NCBI GenBank assembly: GCA_035760965.1
Contig: DASTRY010000084.1
Location: 1-40,540 of the forward strand
From: JADGHX01 sp035760965
Lineage (GTDB): Bacteria; Pseudomonadota; Gammaproteobacteria; Steroidobacterales; Steroidobacteraceae
Reading direction: 5' to 3'
Length of the DNA stretch: 40,540 bases
Of this stretch, positions 40,197-40,540 are shown one piece after another. The notes below the pieces were generated by a model. The model was not told where the DNA came from and did not search any database. It saw only the letters and a list, made by a program, of their open reading frames with translations. Every line of letters begins with the position of its first letter. Positions within the stretch are counted from its first letter, which is position 1. The position numbers and the translations under genes are program-made.

Positions 40197-40302
40197 GCGA
40201 GCACGCATGCCAGGGGGGGTAGCCGCTGACAACCCCTTGTCGACTGGGCCCTGTCATTGACAACCGGTTGACAAGCCCCTGCGACCCCCCTCGCTATCGC
40301 GT
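40197..40302 (+). repeat. Palindrome-rich dispersed repeat core, copy 2
   Basis: Shares with 30591-30700 the order GCGAGCACGC, CAGGGGGG, GACAACCCCTTGTCGACT, GTCATTGACAACCGGTTG and CCCCCCTCGCTATCGCG. The inverted arm-B piece lies at 40085-40113, but the right arm is replaced by transposase-related DNA. Confidence 0.85.
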
Positions 40303-40400
40303 GTCTTGGCTCCGAAATCAACTGGACACATCCAAGCTGATTCTGTGTGAGTGATGACGCGGCAACTCGCGATGGCACGACGTTGGGATCGGGCACGGTA

Positions 40401-40540
40401 GCGCTGTCGGTATTGGTCGGAGAGGAAGCGCGCGGCTTGTCGGCGCCGGTGGTGAGTCGGCTGAAGCAGCAGTGGCAAGAGGACTATCGGGGCTGGAGCG
40501 AGCGGCGGCTGGATGGCGAGCGCTGGGTGTATTGGTGGGT
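40401..40540 (+). pseudogene. IS256-family (mutator-type) transposase fragment
   Basis: The frame from about 40401 to the window edge reads ALSVLVGEEARGLSAPVVSR, then LKQQWQEDYRGWSERRLDGE, then RWVYWWV, matching the LSA-x-x-V-x-R-L-K...W...Y-x-x-W-x-x-R-x-L...Y-V-Y-x-W-A/V-D region just before the first catalytic Asp of IS256-type transposases. Upstream of about 40400 the frame (from 40341) no longer matches this family, so the 5' end appears replaced. The 3' part lies beyond the window. Confidence 0.75.

Overview
The window is GC-rich DNA (about two thirds G+C by eye) from a gammaproteobacterium. The best pointers are the pabB-pabC-mltG-tmk-holB-pilZ order, known from Pseudomonas and Xanthomonas-type genomes, an undivided ccmABCDEFGHI cytochrome c maturation operon, and an isocitrate lyase next to a long XRE-type regulator of the DUF3612 kind. 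A deep xanthomonad/steroidobacter-like lineage fits, but that placement is inference.

Layout. 1-4.6 kb: a tightly coupled plus-strand folate/cell-wall/DNA-replication operon ending in pilZ. 4.6-8.65 kb: minus-strand genes for a cyclic-nucleotide-binding/rhodanese protein, a FadJ-type beta-oxidation protein and an EEP-family phosphodiesterase. 8.75-9.2 kb: a solitary ThsB-type TIR-like protein. 9.4-12.1 kb: an unknown protein, a membrane methyltransferase, the fluoride channel CrcB and a KGG-repeat stress protein. 12.1-13.16 kb: about 1.1 kb with no convincing gene. 13.2-20.9 kb: a MaoC-like hydratase and the nine-gene ccm operon on the minus strand, almost every junction a stop/start overlap. 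21.4 kb: tRNA-Leu(UAA). 21.5-27.1 kb: a Tat-type SDR oxidoreductase, an orphan PIN protein, two small secreted proteins, a YfcE-like phosphoesterase, a TPR-methyltransferase fusion and a coiled-coil/BamE-like periplasmic protein. 27.1-30.1 kb: isocitrate lyase divergent from its probable regulator. 30.1-31.0 kb: gene-free, repeat-packed DNA.

31.0-36.4 kb is the most interesting unit. It is a minus-strand operon for a molybdenum hydroxylase of the xanthine dehydrogenase family whose 2Fe-2S subunit carries a twin-arginine signal followed by a lipobox. It is followed by the molybdopterin subunit, a FAD subunit with an extra cysteine cluster, a previously easy-to-miss 50-residue one-TM protein, a multi-haem-ligand membrane cytochrome b, and a protein carrying a hexapeptide tandem repeat. 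Together these read as a membrane-tethered periplasmic hydroxylase that passes electrons into the respiratory chain. The chain assignment is inference; the gene order, signals and motifs are directly visible.

36.5-40.5 kb is accessory in character: a TM/coiled-coil protein, a duplicated pair of coiled-coil/TM proteins that share their 5' DNA, a small basic unknown, a mobile-element-type RadC protein, then remnants of an Rhs/YD-repeat gene and an IS256-family transposase. Between the last two lies the second copy of a palindrome-rich dispersed repeat whose first copy sits at 30.6 kb.
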